A stretch of DNA of 64,000 bases from assembly GCA_002439755.1 (NCBI GenBank), contig DJPH01000052.1:14631-78630 (forward strand), written 5' to 3'. The notes beneath the pieces were generated by a model. That model was not told the origin of the DNA and did no database searches. It saw only the letters and a list, made by a program, of their open reading frames with translations. Origin of the DNA: Prevotellaceae bacterium UBA6417. Lineage in GTDB: Bacteria; Bacteroidota; Bacteroidia; Bacteroidales; Bacteroidaceae. Shown in pieces: positions 8,595 through 17,218 of this stretch (positions within the stretch are counted from its first letter, which is position 1; every line of letters starts with the position of its first letter). The position numbers and the translations under genes were made by a program.

Positions 8595-10514
8595 ATGAAG
8601 AAATACAGCAAAAAGATATTGCTCCTGTTCCTGCTCTTCGTGGCAGTAGTGCAGGTAGAAGCAAGGAAAGGGCTGGCCATAGTCATTGACCCTGCCAGTC
8701 GTGAAGCGGCAAAGCCTGAACTTGACGCTTTCATTACTGCTCTTGAGAATAAACAGCAATATAAGGTATATACAGTCATCGACAAATGGCAAATGCCGGA
8801 TTCAATCAGAAACACACTGATTAAGCTACATTCTGCTAAAAAGGATCCGATTGTAGGTGTAATATTAATAGGTGACATACCTATACCTATGGTACGTGAT
8901 GCCCAATATCTCACCAGTGCATTCAAAATGAGCCAAAAGCGCGATAGAAAAGAATCGTCGGTGCCTTCCGACCGTTTCTATGATGATTTCGGCCTTAGCT
9001 TTGACTACATAGGAAAAGATGATGATGCACCCTATTACTATTACTCGCTTACCGCTTCAGGACGGCAATATCTGAAACCCGATATCTTCAGTGGCCGTAT
9101 TCGCCCTACAGATACCAAGGAGTCAACAAAATATGAAAAACTGAAGCTGTATCTGAAGAAAGCGACAGCGGCAAAAAACTCCCCCGATAAGTTTGAATCG
9201 GTTTTTGTCTTTACAGGTGATGGCAGCATCTCAGAATCAAAGCCGGCCCATATAGACGAATTCCGTGGCTTGATGGAGCACTTTCCGCAGCTGGCAGCCA
9301 CACCATCGGCATTTAGCTATATGGACTATTCGGACGAGTCTCCCGTCCGCTATCGTGTGATGGATGAAGTGATGCGTCCTGATTTGAGTCTGGCCATGAT
9401 GCACCATCATGGCGATTGGGATACCCAATACTTGAACTTCGCGACAAAAGACAACATTACGCTTGACGAAATAACAAAATACAATTATCGTCCCAATGCC
9501 CGGGTGGTGATTTTTGACGCATGCTACAACGGCTCCTTTCATAGGGATGACTGCATAGCCAACGAATATATTTTCCGCCCCGGCAAAACAATAGCAACAA
9601 TAGGTGGCAGTGTAAACCTGATACAAGACAAATGGTATGACAAATTCATTGGCCTGCTTGCCGATGGCGTATCGGTCGGATACATCAACCAGCATGCAAT
9701 CTATTTGGAATCACACGTAATAGGTGACCCCACCTTTGCATTTGGAAATACAGCCACGAAAGGGCAGACGGCCGACAGAATATGCCGTCAGATGGAAGAA
9801 CAAGACAAGAAGTTCAGTGATGACAAATTAATGGCCATCTTGAAGGACTCCCCTCATGCCCTCGTACGTTTGCAGGCTTATACCATGTTGCGCGACCGCA
9901 TCAGCAAACGGCTCACCGATGCAACCATTATTGCTTTGCAGGATAACTATGAAATGTTGCAGCGGTTTGCCGTCAATGTCTTATCGGCCAGCGGAGATCC
10001 GAAGCTGATACCGTCTTTTGCCAAGATACTTACTAATCCGAACGCTTCCAAGAGAGTGGCATTCAATGCCGTTCAAGCTATACAATTCTTCGACAAGAAT
10101 CAATTGCTGGCAGCGGTGAATGCGGAATTGGAGAAAATGACATCGAGGTTGTCGCGTCCCGATACTTTTAAAACGAAGATACGTGCTGAGGTTGAAAAGA
10201 TGGGACAGCGTTGGGATGATGACATCAACAAATTGACTTCGGGAAAACTGGATCAGAAGCATGCCATGCAACAAATCAGCTTTATGAAGATTTACTGCCC
10301 GGCCTATTTGTTGAAGGATGTGGCCGACTATACACTTCAGTGCAGCGATACCGCTCAGAAGAAAGCTTTATTGGATATACTTGGATGGCACAAATTGGCT
10401 TACAATGCCGATTACTGTGCTGACATAGCATTGAAGATAAGCCGTGACGGCAGTCTTACCGACGAGGTTCGCAACGAAGCATTAAAAGCATATAAGAGAA
10501 TTACAAAACAATAA
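8595..10514 (+). CDS. Gingipain-like C25 peptidase with HEAT-like C-terminus (paralogue 1)
   Basis: 639 residues with a signal peptide (cleavage near residue 23) and no long propeptide. Residues ~25-370 form a caspase-like C25 domain: IGDIPIPMVRD, the arginine-rich RDRKESSVPSDR segment, a histidine cluster HHHGDW at 270-275 and the nucleophile in FDACYNGSF (Cys310), followed by GKTIATIGGSVN, the same order as in gingipain RgpB (His, then ACVNG, then TVAIIAS). Residues ~400-639 are helical and HEAT-like. It has FTGDG near residue 207 where its neighbour has FSGHG. It lies 4 bp after the barrel gene and 4 bp before its paralogue. It is probably exported and cleaves proteins; specificity cannot be read from the sequence. 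Confidence 0.82.
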   Translation: MKKYSKKILLLFLLFVAVVQVEARKGLAIVIDPASREAAKPELDAFITALENKQQYKVYTVIDKWQMPDSIRNTLIKLHSAKKDPIVGVILIGDIPIPMVRDAQYLTSAFKMSQKRDRKESSVPSDRFYDDFGLSFDYIGKDDDAPYYYYSLTASGRQYLKPDIFSGRIRPTDTKESTKYEKLKLYLKKATAAKNSPDKFESVFVFTGDGSISESKPAHIDEFRGLMEHFPQLAATPSAFSYMDYSDESPVRYRVMDEVMRPDLSLAMMHHHGDWDTQYLNFATKDNITLDEITKYNYRPNARVVIFDACYNGSFHRDDCIANEYIFRPGKTIATIGGSVNLIQDKWYDKFIGLLADGVSVGYINQHAIYLESHVIGDPTFAFGNTATKGQTADRICRQMEEQDKKFSDDKLMAILKDSPHALVRLQAYTMLRDRISKRLTDATIIALQDNYEMLQRFAVNVLSASGDPKLIPSFAKILTNPNASKRVAFNAVQAIQFFDKNQLLAAVNAELEKMTSRLSRPDTFKTKIRAEVEKMGQRWDDDINKLTSGKLDQKHAMQQISFMKIYCPAYLLKDVADYTLQCSDTAQKKALLDILGWHKLAYNADYCADIALKISRDGSLTDEVRNEALKAYKRITKQ

Positions 10515-10518
10515 ACAG

Positions 10519-12699
10519 ATGATAAGCTTAAAAAGGTTGATATTTGCGGCAATAGCTCTTTGCCCATGTTTATCTATACAGGCGAAGGATGGCTTTGCAA
10601 TCGTGATAGATAAAAACAGTTATGAACAGGCAAGAAACGAAGTGGATGCTTATGCCAGGTCGGTTGAGGAGCTTCATGGCTTGAAAGTTTATACAGTCAT
10701 AGACAAATGGCACATACCCGATTCCATCCGTGCCACACTCATTAAATTACATCGCCAAAAAGATAATCCCATAGTTGGAGCTGTGCTTATTGGTGACATC
10801 CCTATTGCGATGGTGCGTGACGGACAGCATATGACAAGTGCCTTTAAGATGGATCAGCGACGTGACCGGCGCGAATCATCAGTACCTTCCGACCGTTATT
10901 ATGATGACTTCGGACTTCGATTCAAATCGCTTGGCAAGGACGAAGAAAAGCCCTACTTCTATTATTCGGTGACGGCTGACAGCCGGCAAAGACTTCGTCC
11001 TGATATTTATAGCGGACGTATTCGCCCGACAGATGAAGGAGGTGTTTCGCGTTACTCAAAGTTGAAAAGCTACCTCGTCAAATTGGTTAAGGAAAAGAAC
11101 CGTCAGCAAAAGCTGCAACAACTGTTTTATTTCAGTGGCCACGGCTATATTTCCGAGTCAAAAGTTGCCAGCATAGATGAGAAATCTGCATATTTTGAAC
11201 ACTTTCCTAACTTGAAAGGACGCAGTAATAGCATTGGCTATATGGACCATACAGACCGCAATCCTATCAAAGAAAGTTTGATGAATGAGCTGATGCGCAA
11301 TGATCTCAGTTTAGCTGTACTGCATCATCATGGGTATTGGAACACTCAGTACCTTAACAATTTGGATTTGCCAGCTACTGTAAAAGAAGCAAAGAATTTT
11401 ATCATCAAGAATTGTCGTGAGCATTTGTATTCGGCCAAGCAGAGAGGAAAGAATGCAGATTCGTTGCGCACTGTTTTCGAAAAGAAATTTGATTTGCCTT
11501 CTACGTGGCTGGAGAATGCTCTTGATGAGAAATTGGCAGAACAAGATTCTCTGTCAAGCGCTGCGCTTGACTTATACATAGAAGACTTTGCCGGCTATGG
11601 TTATCACCCCAATGTTCCTGTTGTGATTATCGATGCATGTTTTTGCGGCTCTTTTCATTTGGACGACTGCATAGCTGACGAATACATATTCCAACCCGGA
11701 CGCACAGTTGCATGTGTCGCAAATTCAGTTAATGTACTTCAAGACAAATGGAGTGACCGTCTGATAGGTCTGATCAATAACGGCGGTTGCATAGGTGATG
11801 TCGTCAGGTATAGTTCCTATTTAGAGTCGCACGTCATCGGAGACCCGACATTCCGCTTTGCTTCTTCAGAAAAGAAAGTGCTTGATTTGGATCATATCAT
11901 TAATGAGAATAAGCCTTCTGTCTGGAAGCGGTTACTGAAAGATTCTCATCCTGATATACAATGCCTGGCCATGGAGCATCTGTGCCGTTTAGGCTTGTTG
12001 AGTTCCAAGGATTTGCGCAGCATTTACGAATCGTCACCAGCAGGTATCGTGAGATTGCAGGCTCTACTGAAATTAGCCGATTATAAGGATGATAACTTTA
12101 TTGAAGTCCTGATAATGGCATCTCAGGATAGCTATGAATTGGTTCAGCGCCAAGCTCTCCGTCTGATAGGAAGGAGTGGCGATGTGAGATTGATACCTTC
12201 TTTGATAAGAGTGTCGATAGCCAACAATACATCTGAGCGTTGCAATTTCAATGCCATGTCTGCGTTGGGCTTATTCCCAAAAGATAAGCTTTTAGCTGAA
12301 TTTGCCAAGCAGTTTGATGATCCATCTATTTGCTATTTGCATAAAGATAGTGTACGTGCAACCATTAAGGATGTTATAGAACGCAGTGCCGACCGATGGG
12401 TAAAAGATACAAAGGAGGTCATGAATCCCGAGCTTACAACAAAGAAACGCATAATGTTGATTCGTCAGCTCCGTAACTTTATGAATCATTCGTTAATGCC
12501 TGAATTGTTGAACTATCTGCCGACAATGAATGATGAGGACGCTCAAGTTGCCTTGCTCGAAGCGTTTGGATGGCATGAGCAGTCCTATATGGTGCCAAAG
12601 ATATCAGAAGTCGTGCTCAAGATGAGTAAGGATATGAAATATTCTGAGAAAGTAAGAAACGAAGCATTGAAAACCTATAATCGATTGAATGGTAAATAA
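10519..12699 (+). CDS. Gingipain-like C25 peptidase with HEAT-like C-terminus (paralogue 2)
   Basis: 726 residues, clearly a tandem duplicate of the preceding gene: long shared stretches such as GDIPI-MVRD, SSVPSDR-YDDFGL, SGRIRPTD and SHVIGDPTF. Signal peptide to about residue 22; His cluster HHHGYW at 269-274; nucleophile in IDACFCGSF (Cys374). Between His and Cys it carries about 75 extra, charged, mostly helical residues (roughly 285-360) that its neighbour lacks. It also has FSGHG near residue 205. The C-terminal ~300 residues are HEAT-like helical repeats. The stop overlaps the next start by 11 bp, so translation is probably coupled. The family call is firm; the substrate is unknown. 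Confidence 0.82.
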   Translation: MISLKRLIFAAIALCPCLSIQAKDGFAIVIDKNSYEQARNEVDAYARSVEELHGLKVYTVIDKWHIPDSIRATLIKLHRQKDNPIVGAVLIGDIPIAMVRDGQHMTSAFKMDQRRDRRESSVPSDRYYDDFGLRFKSLGKDEEKPYFYYSVTADSRQRLRPDIYSGRIRPTDEGGVSRYSKLKSYLVKLVKEKNRQQKLQQLFYFSGHGYISESKVASIDEKSAYFEHFPNLKGRSNSIGYMDHTDRNPIKESLMNELMRNDLSLAVLHHHGYWNTQYLNNLDLPATVKEAKNFIIKNCREHLYSAKQRGKNADSLRTVFEKKFDLPSTWLENALDEKLAEQDSLSSAALDLYIEDFAGYGYHPNVPVVIIDACFCGSFHLDDCIADEYIFQPGRTVACVANSVNVLQDKWSDRLIGLINNGGCIGDVVRYSSYLESHVIGDPTFRFASSEKKVLDLDHIINENKPSVWKRLLKDSHPDIQCLAMEHLCRLGLLSSKDLRSIYESSPAGIVRLQALLKLADYKDDNFIEVLIMASQDSYELVQRQALRLIGRSGDVRLIPSLIRVSIANNTSERCNFNAMSALGLFPKDKLLAEFAKQFDDPSICYLHKDSVRATIKDVIERSADRWVKDTKEVMNPELTTKKRIMLIRQLRNFMNHSLMPELLNYLPTMNDEDAQVALLEAFGWHEQSYMVPKISEVVLKMSKDMKYSEKVRNEALKTYNRLNGK

Positions 12700-14194
12700 T
12701 AAAAAAACAATCGCAATCCTATTTTTGCTCCTGTGTGGCACCTTTGCTGCACAGGGGCAAAATGTTAAGCACCGCATATATCCGGCTCCAAAGCTTACTC
12801 CTGAAGTTGAGCGCATCAGGACAACCATGCGCCCATTTAAGGCCAACCGCAATGTGGTTGTATTACCAAAATATGTGGACAATTCTACTTCGAAGTATTT
12901 TCCTCCTATTATCAACCAAGACGGCGGTTCGTGTGCGCAGGCTTCAAGCATAGGCTATTTGTTTACCTATGAAATAAATCGTTTGCTCGACCGTGATGCT
13001 TCTGAAAGTGCAATGAACCGTTTTTCCTATAAATTCTCTTGGAATATGGTTAATGGTGGTGAGGATCAAGGTGGATTTGCAGAAGAAGGTTTGTTCCTAT
13101 CTAAAAAGTATGGTATGATGACCGAGGCCGACTACGGCAAATCGGGCACTTATCAGTTTAAGTGGGCAACTGGTTATAGCAAATATTATAATGCTATGAA
13201 ATATCGTACCGAAGAGATACTGACTTTTCCAGACAGTATAGAGTTGCTCAAGCGTTATCTCTATGATGCCGGTGACGGAAGTCACCCGGGAGGACTTCTT
13301 GCCTTTTCCACACAATCGGGCAACTGGTCGATTGATAATTATTACGATGGACCTTCGGGTACAGGCTATCATTCATTGCTGAAAGGACTGGCTACTACAG
13401 GTGCTCATGCCATGACAATAGTTGGTTACGACGACTTGGTTACTTATACAGACAATAATGGCGTTGTCCATAATGGAGCTTTTATTGTTGCAAATACGTG
13501 GGGCACATATTCGCACGACAGAGGTCGCTTTTATCTCCCGTATGACTTTTTCCGTGATGCTTCAGTGCCCGAAATCCAATTATCAAATAAAATGCAAGGT
13601 GCCAAGGTCTGCACTTATGAGCCTAAAGTTGTTTTCAAAATCCGTTTAAAGTATACTTCGCGCAATGATCTTTCGTTCGGAACGGCGTTTACAGGTGATG
13701 GCAAATCAGATCATGCTACCTTGTACAGTTATGCATCGGCTTTTCACAATCAAGGGGGCGATTATCCTATGCAAGGCCAGTACCTGAGTGATGAGATCGA
13801 ACTCGCGATAGATGCAACTCCATGTATTATGCCTGCCGAGCCCCAAAACGAGGTGTTCTATTTGGCAGTGAGAAAGTCTGCCATAGGTGCACGAATGGGT
13901 AAAGGGCAGGTTGAGAGTGTCTCTCTGATAGACTATCGTAGTGGGAAACCGATGGAATATCCTTGCCGTTCAACAGTTTTCCCTGCGGATATAAGACCCG
14001 GCCTCACTGAATTCTCGGTTGCTCCTGGAGCCTGTATATTGGCTTCTGCTTCTGCCTACAAATACATAGAAGACAATAATGCCACTGACAAGGTGTTCCT
14101 CATTAGAACGGCAGACGGCCAAAATGCGAAATTACGTTTTTCAAATCTTGATTCTGAGAACGGAACCATTGATATCAGATACAATACAAAATGA
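12689..14194 (+). CDS. Papain-like (C1 family) cysteine peptidase, secreted
   Basis: 501 residues. The signal peptide runs to about residue 23 (FAAQGQ). The papain triad is visible in order: NQDGGSCAQAS with Gln77 for the oxyanion hole and Cys82 as nucleophile, His240 in TGAHAMTIVGYDD, and Asn269 in AFIVANTWGT. Residues ~310-501 form a beta-rich C-terminal domain. The start ATG at 12689 overlaps the stop of the second C25 gene by 11 bp, and the stop overlaps the next ATG (ATGA), so the three genes are translationally coupled. It probably acts outside the inner membrane on proteins already nicked by the C25 enzymes. C1 and C25 peptidases are known haemoprotein-degrading factors in oral Bacteroidota, but this protein's own target is unknown. 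Confidence 0.85.
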   Translation: MVNNKKTIAILFLLLCGTFAAQGQNVKHRIYPAPKLTPEVERIRTTMRPFKANRNVVVLPKYVDNSTSKYFPPIINQDGGSCAQASSIGYLFTYEINRLLDRDASESAMNRFSYKFSWNMVNGGEDQGGFAEEGLFLSKKYGMMTEADYGKSGTYQFKWATGYSKYYNAMKYRTEEILTFPDSIELLKRYLYDAGDGSHPGGLLAFSTQSGNWSIDNYYDGPSGTGYHSLLKGLATTGAHAMTIVGYDDLVTYTDNNGVVHNGAFIVANTWGTYSHDRGRFYLPYDFFRDASVPEIQLSNKMQGAKVCTYEPKVVFKIRLKYTSRNDLSFGTAFTGDGKSDHATLYSYASAFHNQGGDYPMQGQYLSDEIELAIDATPCIMPAEPQNEVFYLAVRKSAIGARMGKGQVESVSLIDYRSGKPMEYPCRSTVFPADIRPGLTEFSVAPGACILASASAYKYIEDNNATDKVFLIRTADGQNAKLRFSNLDSENGTIDIRYNTK

Positions 14195-14589
14195 AACTTA
14201 CGATAAAAACATTCCTGTTCGGTCTTTTCCTTGTTCTGTTTGCTTTTGCTTCGTGTGCAAGTGAAAACGATAACGGTGCAGCCCAGTCAGATAAATTGCT
14301 GACAATAACTTTTAAGAAAGACCATTGGACATACGTGTCTCTTCGTGAAGGAAGGGTATTAGGACAGGCCTCCATTAGTGATTCAACGGCTGAAAAATCC
14401 TGGAAAGCTCGTACAGATTGGGATATAGCCATTTGTAATGGTTATATCCGTACTAATAGTGGTGCTTCCGGTTCCGGCCTTGGAGGCATTACAGTCAGCT
14501 CTTTGCCTTATGACGAAACAGATGTTTCATCGGCTTCCGGATTTGTTGTTGACGCGGATACCATTTGTATCGAAAAAGACTCATTTTGA
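14191..14589 (+). CDS. hmuY: HmuY-like haem-binding lipoprotein, C-terminally truncated
   Basis: 132 residues with a lipoprotein signal (lipobox FASC). The body matches the N-terminal half of HmuY: a strand block (LLTITFKKDHWTYVSL), then DWDIAICNGYIRTNSGASG, equivalent to the NWDMALHRYDVRLNCGESG region of Porphyromonas gingivalis HmuY, and a VVDADTICIE strand. HmuY proteins are about 215 residues, so the last ~80 residues, including the second haem-ligand region and the final beta strands, are missing. The frame stops exactly where nadD enters from the other strand, and the two overlap by 82 bp. It is probably a pseudogene-like remnant or a shortened binder. Its start overlaps the C1 peptidase stop (ATGA). 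Confidence 0.72.
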   Translation: MKLTIKTFLFGLFLVLFAFASCASENDNGAAQSDKLLTITFKKDHWTYVSLREGRVLGQASISDSTAEKSWKARTDWDIAICNGYIRTNSGASGSGLGGITVSSLPYDETDVSSASGFVVDADTICIEKDSF

Positions 14590-15158
14590 GCTAACGCTTT
14601 CCTGCATTCATCGTTAACTTTCGAATCCAACCACTGTGACACATCGTCGCCCTGTTTGAGCTTTTGGCGAATTTCTGTAGAGCTGATTGGGTAGAGCTGT
14701 AAATGTAGAAAATTTATATTTGCTGAGACTTTTGGCGCTTTTGTCTGAAAACCAGCACGCGGATAAACTATGATGGGATACTCTTTAAGTATTTCATCAT
14801 AGTTTATCCATTTGTGAAAGCAATTCCAATTATCAGCACCGATAATCAGTGTGAACGAATGTTGCGGATAAGTTTTCTTTAAAGCTCTTAGTGTACAGTA
14901 TGTGTAAGAAGGACGTGGCAATCCAAATTCAAAATCGGATACTTGAATGTTCGGATGACCTGCTACAGCTAATCGTGCCAATTGCAGCCTAAATTGGTCG
15001 TCCCACAAATCATTGTTTTCTTTTAGCGGATTCTGTGGTGACACCATTAGCCATATTTCGTCTAAAAGGCCTAACTGCAATATTTGTTCGGCCAAGGCTA
15101 TGTGCCCTTTGTGAACAGGGTTGAACGACCCACCGAATATGCCTGTTCTGATAGCCAT
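14508..15158 (-). CDS. nadD: Nicotinate-nucleotide adenylyltransferase
   Basis: 216 residues. NadD transfers AMP from ATP to nicotinate mononucleotide to give deamido-NAD in NAD synthesis. The nucleotidyltransferase signature GSFNPVHKGH is at residues ~10-19, with MVSPQNPLK, the SFTLIIGADNW motif and ISSTEIRQKL near the C-terminus. Typical relatives are about 190 residues; here the protein runs on for about 22 residues (FSIQMVSASTTNPEADETSVSS-type tail) that are simply the antisense of the truncated hmuY gene. The native stop appears to have been lost in the same event that cut hmuY. Third gene of a yicC-gmk-nadD unit, 12 bp after gmk. Confidence 0.93.
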   Translation of the reverse strand: MAIRTGIFGGSFNPVHKGHIALAEQILQLGLLDEIWLMVSPQNPLKENNDLWDDQFRLQLARLAVAGHPNIQVSDFEFGLPRPSYTYCTLRALKKTYPQHSFTLIIGADNWNCFHKWINYDEILKEYPIIVYPRAGFQTKAPKVSANINFLHLQLYPISSTEIRQKLKQGDDVSQWLDSKVNDECRKALAQNESFSIQMVSASTTNPEADETSVSS

Positions 15159-15170
15159 TTTAATTGTTGG

Positions 15171-15737
15171 TTAGTGGTGCAGAAACTTCCCAACGGTTTC
15201 TATCGCTTGTCTGACGGCAATTTCGAGTTGGTCGTTTGTAATGATAACATCAAAGTCTTTTGCGAATGAAAGTTCGTATTCGGCTTTCTTTACTCGGTCT
15301 TCTATGACTTCGGGACTGTCGGTGCCGCGTTTCTGCAAACGTTGGCGCAAGGTCTCGACCGAAGGCGGTTGTATGAAAACGAGCAAAGCTTGATTGCCAT
15401 AAATCCTTTTTACGTTTAAAGCTCCTTTTACATCGATGTCAAGCACAACGTTTTCTCCGTTCTTGAGCTGTTTTTCAACTTCCGATTTCAGCGTTCCATA
15501 ATACTTGTCATGATATACTTCTTCGTATTCCAAGAAAGCGTTTTCCTTGATTTTTTCTTTGAATTGTTCAGGTGTAAGAAAAAAATATTCTTTTCCGTTT
15601 TGTTCTTGTCCGCGTGGAGCACGGCTTGTTGCACTCACCGAGAAATGCAAATTGAAATCATTTTGCATCAGGTAATTGATAATGGTGCTTTTCCCACTTC
15701 CGCTTGGAGCCGAGAATACGATTAATTTTCCTTCCAT
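15171..15737 (-). CDS. gmk: Guanylate kinase
   Basis: 188 residues, the normal length. Phosphorylates GMP to GDP with ATP in the cytoplasm. The P-loop SAPSGSGKST is at residues ~9-18, with the GMP-binding SATSRAPRGQEQNGKEYFF region, LDIDVKGALNVK and the lid-domain RLQKRGTDS. It lies 15 bp after yicC and 12 bp before nadD, a gene order common in Bacteroidales, and is probably transcribed from the promoter in front of yicC. Confidence 0.96.
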   Translation of the reverse strand: MEGKLIVFSAPSGSGKSTIINYLMQNDFNLHFSVSATSRAPRGQEQNGKEYFFLTPEQFKEKIKENAFLEYEEVYHDKYYGTLKSEVEKQLKNGENVVLDIDVKGALNVKRIYGNQALLVFIQPPSVETLRQRLQKRGTDSPEVIEDRVKKAEYELSFAKDFDVIITNDQLEIAVRQAIETVGKFLHH

Positions 15738-15752
15738 TTCAATTTGGTGCTT

Positions 15753-16628
15753 TTATAACACGTTTAATACCTGCTCTTTGATCTGTTCCAGCTCGTCTTT
15801 CATCTTTACCACTAAATTTTGCATTTCCGCCTGATTGCTTTTGCTGCCTAATGTATTGATCTCCCGTCCCATCTCTTGTGAAATAAAACCAAGTTTTTTG
15901 CCTTGCGGCTCGTTTTTATCCATGGTTTCCCTAAAGTATTTCAAGTGGTTGGACAAACGTTGTTTTTCCTCGTTGATGTCGAGCTTTTCGATATAATAAA
16001 TCATTTCTTGCTCCAGGCGTCCCTTGTCATAATCAATTCCGGGCAACTCTTTCAGCTGTTGCAGAATCTGACCTTTAATTTTTTCGATGCGAGCTGCTTC
16101 GTAAAGTTTCACATTGTCCAAGTACGAAGCAATGTTGTTGAGCTTTTCCTCAAACTTGCGTTTTATGGCTTCACCTTCCTGATGTCTGAATTCTATCAGT
16201 TTGTCAATGGCTTCGTTAATGGCATTCCTGATTGTCAGCCATTCTTCGTCATTCAGTTCTTCATTGGCAACCTGGCCGCTGATGTTAGGCAGATGCACAA
16301 TGACATCCCACCAATTTGCAGGCTCTTTTATGTCTTCTTCACGGCATATTTCGCGTATTTGTCCTATATATCCCTTAATGGCTTCTTTAGAAAGTATGCT
16401 CGGCTGTGCACCATTTGTTTCTTCAACCCAAAGAGTGAAATCTATTTTCCCACGTTTCAGCCTCTCTGTAAGCATTGTACGCATTTCCAGGTCTTTTTCC
16501 AAAAACATGGGTGCTATATGCGTTGAAATATCGATATTTTTACTGTTGAGTGATTTTATTTCAATGTGTACTTTTTTGTTTCCACAAATGGTTTCAGCTT
16601 TTCCGAAGCCTGTCATTGATAGAATCAT
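15753..16628 (-). CDS. yicC: YicC family protein (putative endoribonuclease)
   Basis: 291 residues, full length. It opens with the hallmark MILSMTGFGKAE and ends with the conserved EMGREINTLGSKSNQAEMQNLVVKMKDELEQI(KE)Q region, where the acidic residues of the DUF1732 domain lie. YicC proteins form a ring-like RNase involved in stress and small-RNA turnover in other bacteria; that role is not tested here. It is first in the yicC-gmk-nadD unit, with a TAACTTTG promoter box about 24 bp upstream of its start. Confidence 0.92.
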   Translation of the reverse strand: MILSMTGFGKAETICGNKKVHIEIKSLNSKNIDISTHIAPMFLEKDLEMRTMLTERLKRGKIDFTLWVEETNGAQPSILSKEAIKGYIGQIREICREEDIKEPANWWDVIVHLPNISGQVANEELNDEEWLTIRNAINEAIDKLIEFRHQEGEAIKRKFEEKLNNIASYLDNVKLYEAARIEKIKGQILQQLKELPGIDYDKGRLEQEMIYYIEKLDINEEKQRLSNHLKYFRETMDKNEPQGKKLGFISQEMGREINTLGSKSNQAEMQNLVVKMKDELEQIKEQVLNVL

Positions 16629-16651
16629 AGCGTTATACTTGTAATGGATTA

Positions 16652-16659
16652 CAAAGTTA
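16652..16659 (-). promoter_or_regulatory. -7 promoter box for yicC-gmk-nadD
   Basis: On the minus strand this reads TAACTTTG, a perfect match to the Bacteroidota -7 consensus TAnnTTTG, 24 bp upstream of the yicC start. Confidence 0.6.
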
Positions 16660-16696
16660 GTGATTTCTTGTCTATTCCCTTCTTGCCTGCTCTCGA

Positions 16697-17131
16697 TTAT
16701 TGCCGTTTTTTCTTAAAGAAATCCTGCACGAGACGGCTTGCTTCATCGGCCAGCACGCCACGGATTACTTCTGTCTTCGGATGCAACGCATTGGGGGCAT
16801 ATCGTGTAAAACCGCGCTTTTCATCGCTTGCGCCATAGACCAGTCTTCCTATTTGCGACCACCCTATGGCTCCGGCACACATTGTACACGGCTCTACAGT
16901 GACGTACAATGTACATCCTGTGAGATATTTTCCGCCTATTGTGTTGGCTGCTGCTGTAATGGCCTGCATTTCGGCATGGGCAGTAACATCACAAAGATGT
17001 TCTGTCATGTTGTGACCGCGGGCTATAATTGTGTCATTCGATACAATAACAGCTCCAATGGGCACTTCGTCTATCCGTTCGGCACATCGCGCCTCTTCCA
17101 ACGCTTTTTTCATATAGTAGATATCATCCAT
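16697..17131 (-). CDS. tadA: Nucleoside/tRNA adenosine deaminase (TadA-like)
   Basis: 144 residues. Zinc-dependent cytidine/deoxycytidylate deaminase fold: HAEMQAI (zinc His and catalytic Glu, around residues 52-58) and PCTMCAGA (two zinc Cys, around 81-88). The GWSQIGRLVYGASDEKRGF segment is typical of TadA and related guanine/adenosine deaminases. TadA converts A34 to inosine in tRNA-Arg; guanine deaminase is the main alternative within the same superfamily. It is transcribed divergently from yraN across 87 bp that contain a -7 box for each direction. Confidence 0.85.
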   Translation of the reverse strand: MDDIYYMKKALEEARCAERIDEVPIGAVIVSNDTIIARGHNMTEHLCDVTAHAEMQAITAAANTIGGKYLTGCTLYVTVEPCTMCAGAIGWSQIGRLVYGASDEKRGFTRYAPNALHPKTEVIRGVLADEASRLVQDFFKKKRQ

Positions 17132-17151
17132 GGTATTGCCTTAATTTGCTG

Positions 17152-17159
17152 CAAAGGTA
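17152..17159 (-). promoter_or_regulatory. -7 promoter box for the tadA-like gene
   Basis: Minus-strand TACCTTTG, a perfect TAnnTTTG box 21 bp upstream of the deaminase start, back to back with the yraN promoter. Confidence 0.6.
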
Positions 17160-17190
17160 TTATTTTATTTGCGATAAGCAACAAAAGCCG

Positions 17191-17198
17191 TAAATTTG
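17191..17198 (+). promoter_or_regulatory. -7 promoter box for yraN-birA-MATE
   Basis: TAAATTTG matches TAnnTTTG and lies 20 bp before the yraN ATG at 17219. This supports the short start over the longer open frame that runs back into the deaminase gene. Confidence 0.6.
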
Positions 17199-17218
17199 CA
17201 CCGAAAACCAATCATGTC

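Noticed and set aside
16700..17218. Long N-terminal extension of the yraN gene
   Set aside because: It is antisense to the deaminase and lies upstream of the -7 box; relatives start at the MAIHNYIG-type sequence.
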